DNA of 64,000 nt from Puccinia triticina (Eukaryota; Basidiomycota; Pucciniomycetes; Pucciniales; Pucciniaceae), in assembly GCF_026914185.1 (NCBI RefSeq), contig NC_070567.1, positions 5,854,001 through 5,918,000 of the forward strand, given 5' to 3'. The position numbers and the translations under genes were made by a program. The first letter of the stretch is position 1. Each line of letters opens with the position of its first letter. Below are positions 11,682 to 23,703 of this stretch, piece after piece. The notes under the pieces are model-generated. The model was not told where the DNA came from. It saw nothing but the letters and a program-made list of their open reading frames with translations, and made no database searches.

Positions 11682-12218
11682 ATGATGTCGGATATGAAAC
11701 TGCAAAACAACGGCAGGCAGAGCAAAACTTCAGAAAGCAGCCAAGTTTTTGACATGGACCCGGAACATCAAGCACCTCATCAAGAGCCACCTCATCCACC
11801 ACCCGTATATTCGCTGACGAAGAGCTCAACCTACCAAGCGCCTCAGCCGCTAGAAACTCAACGGACGTTTGACTCGGTCGATCTAGAGGCCCAGACGGCG
11901 CCTTATCGTCATTCGCATCCTCATAGTCAGTCGGCCGGGCTCGATGAGCCTGAGCAAAACCCGGACGACAAGCGATCCTCGCTTCGGCTCAGAGGTGGCT
12001 GTTGCTGTTGCGACTGTCTCTATGACTTGCTGAGGTGTCTCTTGTGCTGCTGCATCTTCGAAGGTTCGCCATTTCCCTTTCATACAGACATTGGGTCATC
12101 TTTCAATCGCATCCAAACTGATCAGTCACTACCTTTTATCATTATTATTCTTACTAGCTATCTGCGACATGTGCTGTTGATACCTGTTTCCAATCCAACA
12201 GAATGGCCTTTCAATTAA
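11682..12218 (+). CDS. Pro/Gln-rich protein with cysteine cluster tail
   Basis: The 178-codon ORF has a hydrophilic, Pro/His/Gln-rich N-terminal 100 residues and then a dense cysteine block, about residues 108-126 (GGCCCCDCLYDLL and CLLCCC). That pattern resembles the cysteine-rich, membrane-anchored C-termini of CYSTM-like or palmitoylated proteins, which would place it at a membrane surface. A possible 138-bp intron at 12064-12201 (GTTCGC donor, CAACAG acceptor) would shorten the tail to EEWPFN. Because it is a multiple of three, both forms read to the same stop. The donor is weak. The family is not certain. Confidence 0.5.
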   Translation: MMSDMKLQNNGRQSKTSESSQVFDMDPEHQAPHQEPPHPPPVYSLTKSSTYQAPQPLETQRTFDSVDLEAQTAPYRHSHPHSQSAGLDEPEQNPDDKRSSLRLRGGCCCCDCLYDLLRCLLCCCIFEGSPFPFHTDIGSSFNRIQTDQSLPFIIIILTSYLRHVLLIPVSNPTEWPFN

Positions 12219-13521
12219 ATCACCGCCTCTTCCATGCAAACACGTTTGACCCAGCAGTCTCTCCTCCTTTTTTGGCTCATCGGACACTCCATCCATCTCT
12301 TTTACACGTCTTCCATACCCCTTCAAATATCATGCATCATCTCATCACATATACACGCACGTACAATACATGATTGCATGGATTTTTTCTGATAACACGT
12401 AGTCTCTTCGCGCATGTCTAAATTCTTCCTTTTCCACGACAATTCGGTCAAAGCATTTGTTTTTGTAAATTCCTTGTCGTTTATCTATCCTTGTCACACA
12501 CACACATTCGTCTCTGTTTATTTCTTCATCCACGCATCTACTTCATGCTCTCCTCTGCCTGTTTCATATTTTCTCTTGACATACATATATCGTTGGTATT
12601 CATTCTCATTTATAAATGCGCTAATCCGGCTATTGTACTCGATGACCAACGACTCGCATGTTATCAATATCCAGGTCAAAAGTCTGTCCGCTTTTGTCTT
12701 CAAGTTGGCCACATGGGTTACGTATATGGCCTTTTGGCGTGCCCCTGTAATCAATTGTCAGGTTAAGGCAAATTGCCTTTGGCTTCGCCGGAGGGACTGG
12801 TGCCAAGAATTCTCATTTGATTATCTTTTCATTTAATTTAGGTGGTGTTGACTTAAGTGCCCACAATTCGAACGGGTTCTGCCAATCCAACTTATTTGGC
12901 TTACAAGATGAGCCGTCTATGGCTCATTTCATTTTTCAGAAGATTGAAAAATAATGGCTTTCTTCAGATTTGGGCTAGATCACGCAATAACTGCCTGGGT
13001 GAAATTGTCTACTTCCTATTAGACAGCGTTTTACCTACTTGTTTTTTCCCTTCCCCATATTCACCAGCCGTGATCACCTTGCAAAACGGGTGAGTTTTGA
13101 CGCTATGTAACAACTTTGTCAGATCTCAATGATTCCCAATGGTATGCTGGGATTAACAGTTATTCCAAATTTGTTCCACTTTTTAACAAATAATTGAATC
13201 CAAATAACTTAAGAAAATAGGAGAAATATTAAGGGCTGCTTTAGGACAAATTGCCTTGATCTTGCCGCCCAGGTCCAGCCAAGCGGTAACTCGGGTGAAG
13301 CCCCCCGGGGTCCCCAGCGAGACCGGGGCTAAGGACAACCACTTTGGACAGCGTTGGGCCCTGCACAGCACCCAGCAGTCCCGCCGTTGCGACTCAGTCT
13401 CAACCTTTTTCGCTGAACCTCGACATCGACCTCAACTGCCCAGCAACGGAAATTGTATGTAGTTGTAGACAGCGGAGGAGGAGAGACAAGACCTGAACAA
13501 TCTTAGCTCGGACTCTTGTCG
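12219..13521. other. Intergenic stretch
   Basis: Pyrimidine-rich DNA with short ORFs only. The last 100 bp before 13522 are presumably the leader of the EST1/SMG7 gene. Nothing else recognised. Confidence 0.4.
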
Positions 13522-16500
13522 ATGGCCTCACGTAAACCATCACTCAACCAACCGAAAGACTGCGCCGAGACATCTCGCCACCCGCGGAGATCCCGAGCTA
13601 GTAAACAAGGCGGCCCAGCTAAGCAAGATGCGAATGAATCAGACCTATCATCCCAGCCAGCCAATATTCAGTAAGCTTTCCACTTGGTGGTTTTTATTAT
13701 TCTTATTATGAAGAAAACGTGAACCGAGCGCTTGCTAATCTTCCTACTTCTTTCCCAGGCAGATCAAATCACTATCTTCTACTCTCAAGCAGTCCCTACG
13801 CAACCAGGAGCCATGGTCTGCAACAATCGAGTATCAGAGACAGTGGTATGTGTAGCCCTTTAGTTAGATTTCCAACCTTGATGTCGAATAACGCCAACCA
13901 GGTTTCTCTTTCCTTACAGCCTCAGGCAGCAATATCTGGCGCTTATTTTTCATTCTTGCGAGACTCTCAAATCTGACCCAGCCGGGAGGAATAGTTACTC
14001 CGAGGAAGCCCTCAATTTACTCTGGTTGGATACTTCGTACAGTTTGATCAATATCTATCGGGCAAAATTGAGTACCATGGACCAGGAGATTGAACGACCA
14101 ACTCATACCGGTCACAAGAAATCCGGACCCAAGAATCAGAAGTTCCAATCGGATCGAAGCCGCGGATCTCTACCGAACGTTGGACCAGTTGCCCGTCGAA
14201 AGCTGCTTCAGCATTTTCGTTCGTTCCTTCGCACCGAAGATGGATTCTGGAAGTCTCTTATCTACCGACTAGTCAACGATCATGATATTGAGGCGGCCAA
14301 GGGGTGCTTGAAGATCTTGAAAATCTTTAACAATCGACCGAGAAATGAAGAACCCCGACAATCAGATCCATCTGACCAGGAAGATAGCACAAACAACAAT
14401 CTGTCGGAATTTAAAGACGAAGGCATCCCCCTGGTTCACAAAGCCTTGATTTGTTTCGGCGATCTGATTCGTTACGGTGAGCTGTATGCTCGTACCGGTG
14501 GACAAACGTCTCCATTTTCAGGTCCGACGAACCAATCACGAGATAAAGCTGGCAAAAATTTAGCAGTCGAGCGTGATTGGTCGAGACCTCAAGACTGTTA
14601 CAATCAAGCTCGTTTGCTGATACCTACGAACGGAAATCCCTCAAATCAACTAGCTGTCCTCTCGTCATACATTCCTGATGTCCTGAGCTGCGCCTATCAC
14701 TACTATAGGGCTTTATGTATCAAGAGGCCCTTCCCGACCGCTCGCCAGAACCTTCGATCAACCTTCACCAAAGCGTTGGCCAAGGCTACCCAAGCAGATC
14801 ACTCACTTCATTCTCCTGGCCCCCACGAGCTTTTTCCGGGTGATCTAAAGCTCAACCCGGACCATCTGGTATCTGAAATTAGATCACGTTTTGTTGTCCT
14901 ACATGCAAGCCTCTATACCCGAGCGTAGGTCTTCGTTTTCCACTTCTCTTTAGTCGATCATGCTAGAAGATACCTTGACCTTTTTTGGCACTTTCGCCTG
15001 ACTTGACCCCTTGCAGCCTTGAAGTAACCTTCATCTACGAATTTCATGTTTCAACATTACTGAATTCAGCTTGCTTTTGTTTTCCTCTATCAAAAAATGA
15101 TTATACAGTCCCAATCCTTTTACCGAATGTAACGTCAAGCTCTGCCGTGAATTCGCCAATCATCTCAAAGATAGGCTTCTGCCCCCCGAACTGATTTTGA
15201 AGATGATTGCCATTTGCATGGCGGCAGCGTGGTACGCAAGGGTTGATGCGGGAAGTGAGCGATTCATTCTTGATATTTTTTCTGGTCGTAAATCTTTCCA
15301 CTGACCAGCCAACCCTTATCAGGTGCCTCAACTCACCCTCGCAACGGTGATCATATAGATTCCCGGTCACGTCCGGCCTCTCACTCATACACAACTGAAG
15401 TGAAAGCCATTGTTCACTTTTTGCAATTCTCAGCCGCGTTACTGACTGTGGCCAAGGATGAACTTAGCTCAATTGACGAGTCGACTGCTCATGCAGATTT
15501 ATCGCAAAGCATACCTGCTGTTTTGCGCAGGATTTTACCGGCAATGCGGATCATCAGCAAATGGGTTTTGAGCGGGCATTTCGATCATATTAACCGAGTC
15601 AAGTTACGCCTGGCACGATCAAAGAAGCTCAAGTTGAACTCACAGCTCGTCACGGCTGAAGCTGAGTTTTGGACGCAGTATCATCAAGCGATTGAGCTTG
15701 CTAAGCAACATTTCCCCCTTGACAAATTGCAAGCATTAGACGATTCTTCCAGGCTTGAAGAAGATCTCGAATTGGCCGGGTTCTTGCCTATCGAGAAAGC
15801 CATGAAAATCCATCAATCAACATCATCCAAACCGTTTGACCAGGTTGCACTCCCGCCTGCTTGTGGGGCCTGTCATCCAAACGAAGAACACTTGATGCGA
15901 ATGGCTGACCTCCAAAGAGATGCCAACCAAATTGATGCGAAACACTATGCTACCCAGTCGAACCTTGCAGAGCCAAAAAACCCATCGGAAATTGCCATAG
16001 GTCCAAATGAAATCGAGAATCTCCAAAAGACAGACTTCGCCAACTCCTCATCGCCTTCCGCACCTTCAAAAGCAGCCCAAAATGATCCGGTTAACACAAT
16101 TCATGGACTCTCGGACGAATATGGCAATTGGACAGATGACGAAGATCCAGTAGAGCTTGCTATGCGTGCCGTCGTCGCTCAACAGATGGGAAACGAGCAA
16201 ACAAGCAGTAGCCATAATACATTGATGCTACAGACACTGAACTACTCGGGAGATGTGACCGATGACGACGAAGTTGATGATGACGACGAAGACGTTATTC
16301 TTTATCTTACCAATCCATCCGGCGGTGCAGCCGATCGTCCAGAAAGCTCCGGCAGCACCCTCGAGATGAGTGCGACGCTTCAATTTCCGTCATCGTTATA
16401 TCAAACACCCCTTGATCAAGTCGGGACCGGCATGAGAACGGCAGCCGATCTGCTCGCATCAATGATCAGTACGCCAATGGCTACCCCGCATCATTCTCAC

Positions 16501-16901
16501 CAACCTAATGCTGTCGTGCCACCACCTGTCCCAGCCGAGAGATGGAACCCATTCTCACTCGCCGGCCAAACCACGCCAGGACCTCCATTGCGCACATCAG
16601 CTGTCGCCCATCCTCCGAGACACGGCGGAAGGGTCCCCTCTGTGTCGCTCCCCAAACCAGCTGAAGCTTCACCGAAAATAAATATCTGGTCCACTCTGCC
16701 TGCTTCTAGCTCATCTTCTCCCACGGAAGCCAACAGTGAGTATGGCTTCTTCTTCGCTTATATATTTTATTTCTTCTATTCTGATATCTAATCGTTATAA
16801 TATGCCTGGGTATTCACTGATCTTGAGTGATATGTCCTCTTATAGTGATTATGGCCAATGACTGGCCCGCGTCGACAGCCTTCTTGGGTCAACTTGACTG
16901 A
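13522..16901 (+). CDS. EST1/SMG7-family protein (14-3-3-like and Est1 RNA/DNA-binding region)
   Basis: Six exons join in frame: 13522-13670, 13759-13845, 13920-14924, 15109-15254, 15323-16735 and 16846-16901. Introns have GTAAGC, GTATGT, GTAGGT, GTGAGC and GTGAGT donors. The N-terminal part carries a 14-3-3-like helical region (LLWLDTSYSLI). The Est1-type block follows, with the family-typical pattern of an aromatic/Tyr helix, then NQLAVLSSY, YHYYRAL and PFPTARQNL. Exon 4 gives LLPPELILKM; exon 5 has a conserved ILPAMRIISKW helix and then an acidic, disordered C-terminal half. Known members bind phosphorylated UPF1 in nonsense-mediated decay or act at telomeres; which applies here cannot be read from sequence. 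Reading frame is intact. Start chosen as the first ATG in frame with the spliced product. Confidence 0.88.
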
Positions 16902-17700
16902 TCTCATGAAGAACGATACGTGGATGAAACTGTGAGAATGTCAGAATGAAGCTCAGCGAAAGTGCCTGTCACTTGAATTTTTTGCCCTGCCTAGACTACA
17001 CGCTTTTTTTCCGAAACACACACCTACAGGCGGATTAGGGGTTGGTTGGTTGGTTACCCAAAAGCTGTCTTACTTCCAATTCAATATGCTTGTCTCTCAA
17101 GTGCCGAGTAGATGGGGGAAGGAGGAAAGAAACGCGAACAAAAACAAGTGATCAAAGCGTGGGCAAGGCACTTCGACAAATGACATTCGCCAACTCGGAC
17201 CATACTTTTGGTGGGAATCGATCAAGACGACAGGAATAGTCACCGACAAGCTATCTCAAGCTTGTGTTTTATCCACCACACCAATTTCTTTTCAGGTTTT
17301 TTATTCTTTTTTCCCGGATCTATTCCATCGACCCATCGGCCATAGAGTTGTCGAACCAGGAAGAAAGAAGAGCTCGCTGTGGACCAACAACCGTATAAAT
17401 AGCCCTTCATTCTTTCAGTACCACCAGCAAGATGTCAAATATGTAGCAAGTGACAAAAAGATGAAAAAACAATAGTTGCTTAACCATGTCCCAAACCAAA
17501 CCTTTTTTTTTCAGTACATACCAGCATTTCAAAACCTCTACACCATTTTTCTCTGTTTCATTCACCACTTTTTCTGTTTCTTTGAAAACAATAGACTAGC
17601 TGTCCCCGTTTTCATTGACACTTGTGATTGCTTCTAACTTAAGTCCCTCTTAAAGGGGGGATGCCCAAACTTAACTAAGTCCCTCCCACGAAGGCCTCCC
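16902..17700. other. 3' flank of the EST1/SMG7 gene
   Basis: No ORF of note. From 17640 the sequence turns into a repeat with AAGTCCCTC/GAGGGACTT inverted copies (17641-17710 and 17858-17885). No element boundary was found. Confidence 0.35.
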
Positions 17701-17939
17701 TCTGGGAGGGACCCACGCCTGGAGCATCTCTAACGGAGCCGCGACTGGGCGTTCGGGCGCAAACTTTGGCCGCCCGGGTTCCTTTCTTGCGCGCTACGGA
17801 CCCGCAGAGCAACACTAGGAACATTGCCGGGGGCAGTCATAGAACTTAACACAAGTCCCTCCGCGACCTCCGAAGGAGGGACTTGTGCCCAGTGTTCCAG
17901 ATTTGGCTTGAGGCTGCCCAGCCAATCGTCCAAATTTCC

Positions 17940-18056
17940 TTTTGTATCTTGGGGTATACCTGAAAACACCCCAGCAGGTTTGGGGTGCATTGAACATTTA
18001 CCCCATTTTGGGGTACATGAAGTAGAAGTATGGGGTGCATTTAGGCTGACCCTTTA
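17940..18056 (+). mobile_element. Right end of a family H element
   Basis: GGGGTGCA repeats lead into gaagtagaagta and then ggggtgcatttaggctgacc, matching the right terminus of the element at 41724-43539 except that GGGGTGCA replaces GGAGTGCA. The left end is missing, so this is a fragment. Confidence 0.65.
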
Positions 18057-18099
18057 TTTATTCTATTTTTTGTACTGAAATTCATTTATATTTAGCCAA

Positions 18100-18598
18100 A
18101 CTTTCTCACTATGTACTCCCCTTGATGAAAAATTGTGCCGGTCATCAGGGGAGTATCACCCTTGACAACCAGTCTGTGTTGGTCATCCAGGGGTGCTACT
18201 ACCCTCAATGACCAATTGTGCCAGTCATTGAGGGGAGTAGCAAGCACCATTGATGACTGGTCTGTGTTGGTCATCAAGGTGTGCTACTCCCCTCAATGAC
18301 CAATGTGTGCCAGTCTAACAAGTTGGGCGTGTGGGGGAGAACTCCCCTGATGGGGTGCGCTTCTTAAGGGTAAGTTATTTGTACCATTTCTTTTGGTGTA
18401 CATTAAATTTCACCCCAAAAATTGAAGCAGTCTGGACTCTGGGGGTTCTAACACCTGCATCCCAATGCTTTTGGGGTAAGGAAGTCTGAACACCAATAAA
18501 TTGGGGTACTCCAGAAGTGCACCCCAGTAGTATTGGGGTGCACCAAAATGTCAGTGGAGATGAAGTAAATTTTTGGGATGCATTTAGGCTGATCCTTA
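18100..18598 (+). mobile_element. Family H fragment with palindromic array
   Basis: 18110-18320 holds degenerate copies of the GATGACCGGTC/GACCGGTCATC palindromes (here forms such as TGGTCATCAAGG and CAATGACCA) typical of the array at 42104-43195. GGGGTGCA repeats follow, and a right end reading gcatttaggctgatcc stops at about 18596. It lies directly after another family H right end at 18056. Confidence 0.65.
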
Positions 18599-18639
18599 AT
18601 TAAATCCCCTCAATGAATGGGTCTGCTCTGGTCACCGAG

Positions 18640-19564
18640 AGGTGTGTTTCTCCTCTCTGTCACTTGCACCTGGGTACCCGCCTTCTGCACCCGGGTACCC
18701 GCTCGGCAGTGTGGTAGACGGATCAGTACATGCGTCAAATTTAGGATTTCTTGGCGCATGGCGCGCACCAGAAGATGTTAAGGTTCAAGACAGCAAGACC
18801 TCAGGTTTCCAGTCCTCACGGCTTTCATGGGTCCTCCCTCACCGCGGCGCACATTACATCCTCAAGACGTTTCAGGCTTCCCCCCTCCCTTTTTTTCTTG
18901 GTTCTTGTTTGTTTTGTTTGTTTGATTTATTGTTTATTTTCTGTTGATCATCTTTTATTTTCTTTTCACTTTGCGCACATTTGGACATGTTTGGATGAGG
19001 AGGGTTGGTCTTTGTCCCTTTCCTGTTTTGTTTCTGTCTTGCCTCTTTCTGCTTGGTTGTTGTAGCGCGCGCGTGCCCGCTGTTATGTATTGGTCGTGTA
19101 TTTGTTATTAGCATAGTGGTTGTAGTGATGCTTCTATTGTGTGTTTTGCTCTATTCTAAAAGACTCCTCCCTGGGATGCCGGTGAATCTTCTTTTCCTCA
19201 CTCTCTTTGCTTGTTTCTCACCAACATCCCAGGTAAGCTCTATTGTTCTACTCTCATTATTTTTATCTCTTTATCTCTCTCTCTTTGTTTTTTTTCTTCT
19301 TTCTCTCTTATAGATCAAAATTCACTCTCTTTGCTTGTTTCTCACCGACATCCCAGGCCAGAGCATTAGACCTGCTAGGTTGTGATGAGCTGTCTACTAG
19401 ATGTCACACACCCCAGGGCATACACAGCTCTTTTCTCTTTTCTCATTTCCCCTCCACCAACTGCCTACCATCTGACACAGTAGGAGTTCCTCAGCGGGTG
19501 CGGGTGTGTGATTTTGCTGACAATACGTCCGGGTACCCGCACCTCGGTGTGAATGGCCATCTCT
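18640..19564. mobile_element. Probable decayed family A (hAT-type) element
   Basis: The right edge (ggccatctcta, 19554-19564) matches the family A terminus. GGGTACCCG palindromes occur near both edges (18671-18700 and 19530-19545) as in intact copies. The left terminus has decayed and no target duplication was found. Inside lies a direct repeat of about 36 bp (cactctctttgcttgtttct) at 19198 and 19322. Confidence 0.45.
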
Positions 19565-19565
19565 A

Positions 19566-20751
19566 TGAAAAATGAATGTCTTTATGCTTTGTTCCATCAG
19601 ATTTTTTTAGTAGAATCAACGGTGAGTAGTTACATTACAGATGATGGTAATTTAAGGATAACATAACATTATTTTGGCTGTTACAGTTAACATCACTCAT
19701 AATGGCGGTGTGTTATGTTGTCATGTGATTGTGAGAGCCTTTTTTTTGGCTACTGATGTAGTTGGAGGACGTGGAGCACCAGATAAGGAGTCAAATTTGT
19801 GCCCCAAAACAGCCCTTTTTGCTTTTTACTGCATTGGACTGGGGATAAGTTTAATGCCAGTAACAAAATCAAAAAATGAGGCTGTATATGTTACACACAA
19901 CAACAAAGAATATTGTGTTACTACTAACCTAACAGGCAGCAGCGGATAACAAGGGGATTTGTGTTACACAACTAATATGGATAACATAGCATAAGGAAAC
20001 TAACCTTTGTTGGAAGAATGGTATCTTTATTAATCATCCAATTGTGCAATTTATGTTAAATCCCTTGGACCAAAATTCCTTGATCTATCTGAATTTTGAA
20101 AATAATGATGATTGACCAAGATATCATTTGATAAGATGTGCAAACAGTGTAGTGAATGAGTGAAAAGAAAATAAAAAAAATGAAGGAATCTCTTGATATC
20201 CTTGTCTAGACTCCAGAGTTTATAAGCAGAAGGAATTGGGGGGCAGCATCATACTACAGCAAGTTTCTCTAAACAGCACAATAATTTTAGGGTCAAGATA
20301 ATATAGTTGTAATCTACAGATATTCTATAAACTTTTTTCAGTTTTGTATGCAATGAGAACTTTCATTTGGCATCAATTGAATCAGAACTGGTTCACCTAG
20401 ACAAATTTATCAACCAAAATGTTTTCAGAAGGCTTTCTCCAGAGAACTGGCTTTTCTCAATAGACTCAGGTGATTTATTTGTAACCAAGTTGCAACCAAG
20501 CTTTTCCCATATGACGCTGAATTTTTACCTTTTGGGAAGGCCAAGATACTGTCAAGAGTAGAGAATAGGTAATTATTTACACAAGCAAAATAAAATTCAG
20601 TCAACTTTGTATTCTTTCCACATCTTATATGCTTAGGGAGTTTTATTCATTTACGTACTGGACGTGATCAGGCTCAACGACGCTTCTATAGCGTAAAATT
20701 AAAGGGGTGCATTTCAGTCAGCAAACTTCGAGAGCTTTGGGGAAAGAATGA
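19566..20751. other. Stretch without a recognisable gene
   Basis: AT-rich, no supported ORF. The last 100 bp are probably the 3' untranslated region of the minus-strand gene that follows. Confidence 0.35.
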
Positions 20752-22026
20752 TTAGGCATACTTCCAACGCTCAGGTGCTCGATTAAACAAGACTTGATAA
20801 TCGTCTGGAGGAAATTGAGATTGGATTGCCTTGCAGACATGTCTTCCTGCCCACTGTATGGCCCGAGCGCCTTGCAAACGGGTCACTTCTTCTCCTGATA
20901 CGGGGTCTTTCCAGACCACATGATCTGTCGGATGGGCAAAACTCGAAGGCCGATGAGTCCGGATAATGCGTTCAGGAATCCCAGACCACCCATACAAATC
21001 GTAGTGGTTGACATATCTCGTTAGCGCGGCTACCCTTACCGGGTCCAAGTAATCAGAATGTGGTACACTCTCATGGGCCAACGGCCGGAATGACTCTTCG
21101 TTTACTGGAGAAACCCGTATCCAATACACCCAGTGGGTCACCTTTGGTGGTAAAGCGTAGGGATATTCTACGGAGTCAGAAAGTAGTGACAAGTAAATAA
21201 GAATTCTGTATTTCCGATTTAATTGAAGAAGAAGACCAACCATTCAAGTGGAATTGAGCATAAAGGCGGTTGTTGTAGACTCCCTCTTCCCATAGGTTCT
21301 TATCAGTTTCAGGTTTTGAACCGGTCCAACCAAGCTTAGATTTGATATAATCCCCGGCCTTTTGAATTGTGGGATACGCTTGATGGGCCAGCGCAAGCTT
21401 TTCCTGTATATTTAACGAATTAGATAATCCGTCAGGGTGGACAGACTACTAATTCTCAATTAAGCGTCGGTTCTTACTTTACTCTCTTCATCTCTTCCTA
21501 ACAGACTGCCCCTCCTGCATAGATATTCCCTTTATTCAGCGGAATCGATCACGCCTAAAGGAATTTTAATAAAAAGCAACTGACCCTTCGACGACATGTT
21601 TTATTGTTCTGGACCACTTAAGTCCATCGACTTGATGGGCCGGTAGTTCATCTCGAGCAATATTGGCAGGCGAGTCTGTTGTCCAGCCTCCTTCATTAAT
21701 GTCAATGGTCCTGGTAACGTGGGTCGGACTGGCACTGCCTCTCCTGTGCGGATAGTCATTTAATGGAGTTCGATTGAGGTGTGTAGAGGAAATTCAAGAG
21801 ACGCAACTGACCCCTCGACAAGATGCTCTCCTTCTTTCGAACCCGTACGTGCATAGACGATATGTTTGGGAAGCACATGCCGACCAATATTGGCAGATGA
21901 GGCTGGGTTCCAAGGTACCTTGGTAAAACTTGGGCTGGGGGCGACCCTGGCGACAATGCTGGGGCTGGTCGCTGTTACCATGACAAGCACAAGAAAGCCT
22001 TGATATAGCAATATTTTGGAACTCAT
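20752..22026 (-). CDS. Secreted protein with DUF3605-like C-terminus
   Basis: Five exons join in frame on the minus strand: 22026-21812, 21743-21585, 21514-21478, 21403-21241 and 21167-20752, giving 329 residues. Residues 1 to about 26 (MSSKILLYQGFLVLVMVTA) look like a signal peptide; an upstream in-frame ATG (22131) would bury it, so 22026 is preferred. The second half has a YPYALPP-VTHWVYW block, a DYLDPVRV segment and a final VLFNRAPERW, reminiscent of DUF3605 proteins (fungal N-acetylglucosamine-induced protein family), whose biochemical role is not known. The export signal suggests a secreted version. Exons 1 and 2 look like a tandem duplication: both end in a VEG codon context before the same donor GTCAGTTGC. 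Confidence 0.68.
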
Positions 22027-23028
22027 TTGGGATGTGTCTTTCACTTTTCTCAGAACTAAAAGAAGTTGAGGAAGGTATTTAAATAATAAATCAACATTTA
22101 AGAGCGGATCGTGATCTGCTGCTAAATCCACACGGGTGTTTTATGGGCAAATGAACCCTCCACGCGTACATCCGACTGTGCAATCTAAGTACAGCATTGA
22201 GGATGAGATCATAAAAAACCTGTACACCTGGTATTATTATCCTGTGGCTCACTCGGTCTGAAACACAACTCTCGATGTTGCGCCGTGGACAAGCTGAGTT
22301 ACATGTGTTCTCAAGAGCCCCTGATAAGATGCGCTTAGTTTTGGTCATCGGGGTACACTTGAGTGCTCAAACAACAGGTATTCATACAGCGGGGTAAAAA
22401 TCTCCAGGGTGGGTTTCTTGTAATCCAATGGTTTAGGCGAGGCCACCTTGTATGAGATGGGGTGGTTGTTCGGGTGGATGCGCCCGGGCACTACCGCAAC
22501 AGTGTAACACACGTGAGCGAGATTGGCGACCATTGGCCAGGCGCCTGACCATCTCCCTTTGGCACAGGGCGCGTCGTATCTACAATTGGTTCCAAACGTG
22601 ATTGTGGAAATGGTTTGATTCTGAAAAGATACAGGGTGGAGGACTTCCCGTCGAGACCTATAAACCTTGTAGAAGCAGATCTTTGTATGTACAGCCTCTG
22701 GGAGCAGATCTTTGTATGTACAGCCTCTGGGAGTCGGACTACAGTTCCCTGCAAAATTTGCTTTTTTTGCTGCTCCAATTCAACATCTGTAAGGGCTGTA
22801 GATTTGGTGGGAAGTCCCCGTCCAAAATGGACTCTCATCTATGAATACAAAACAGCCAATGATTACACTTTTTCTCAAGATTTGACAGTCATCAAGCACA
22901 ATTGAGAAAATGCTATTCCCAGTTGGCAGCAGTTTTGCAAAAGGTTAGTGGTTCAGCCAAATTTTGTCAGGTGCCTCCTAGAAGTGTCAGAAGATTGGTC
23001 CCTTTGTTTAATCCACTCATACGTATAA
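22027..23028. other. Upstream flank, no supported gene
   Basis: Minus-strand ORFs at 22345-22533 and 22491-22838 are not convincing. A 29-bp unit (agcagatctttgtatgtaca...) is repeated twice in tandem at 22674-22731. Otherwise nothing recognised. Confidence 0.35.
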
Positions 23029-23365
23029 TAGGGGGTTTCAAACCACCTCCAGGAAGTCGTCCAGGTCGGACTTTCCAGGAAAAATTCCCCCCGCCAAAAA
23101 CAAACTCCTGGGACCTGGAGTTTGAGTCCCCCCGTTGGGTCAAGTCCAGGAAATGGGAGTGGTTTTATCTGAGTAAAATTCTGTTTTGGCCGGGGTCCCG
23201 AAGTGCCATTGAGGCCCACAATTTTGCACCACCTTGTACAACCTTGCCTGCCCGTCTCCCTCACTGCACTCCACAGCCGTTCCCCACAGACCTCTACAGC
23301 CGATGTGAATTTGTGTCACTCCTTGGGACCACAATGGGGACTTTGGTCTCCCAACAGACACATCT

Positions 23366-23587
23366 GTGTTGCTGGACTGGCTCGAGGCCAATAACAATTA
23401 CGACCGCTGGCGGACCGCGCAGTCAAAGACATTGCCTTGTGCTGAGATATTGGCGAAGATGAACAATAAAGATGTAACCCATCAAACTGCACATAGTAAG
23501 CTACGGGGGCATGGTGATAATTGTGGGTGGGTGAGACTGGTCAAAATAGAGGCCGTTCTGGAACAGGCAGATGGTGTAGGAGGATGA
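23366..23587 (+). pseudogene. SANT/Myb-like coding remnant
   Basis: A 73-codon frame opens with DWLEANNNYDRWRTA, followed by a spacing of hydrophobic and charged residues like the Myb/SANT-type DNA-binding segments found in fungal transposon proteins. It lies within the TA-flanked element just left of the Gypsy insertion, which cuts off its downstream part. The assignment is from pattern only. Confidence 0.3.
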
Positions 23588-23703
23588 TGTGGAAAGCTAG
23601 CTGGTGGAATTTTTTTTCCGGATGGCGCAGGAGGGACTCTCGGGGGATTCAGTTCTGTTCAGGGAGATTAAAAAACATGGTTGGGTTCTTTGTTTTGCAC
23701 CGT

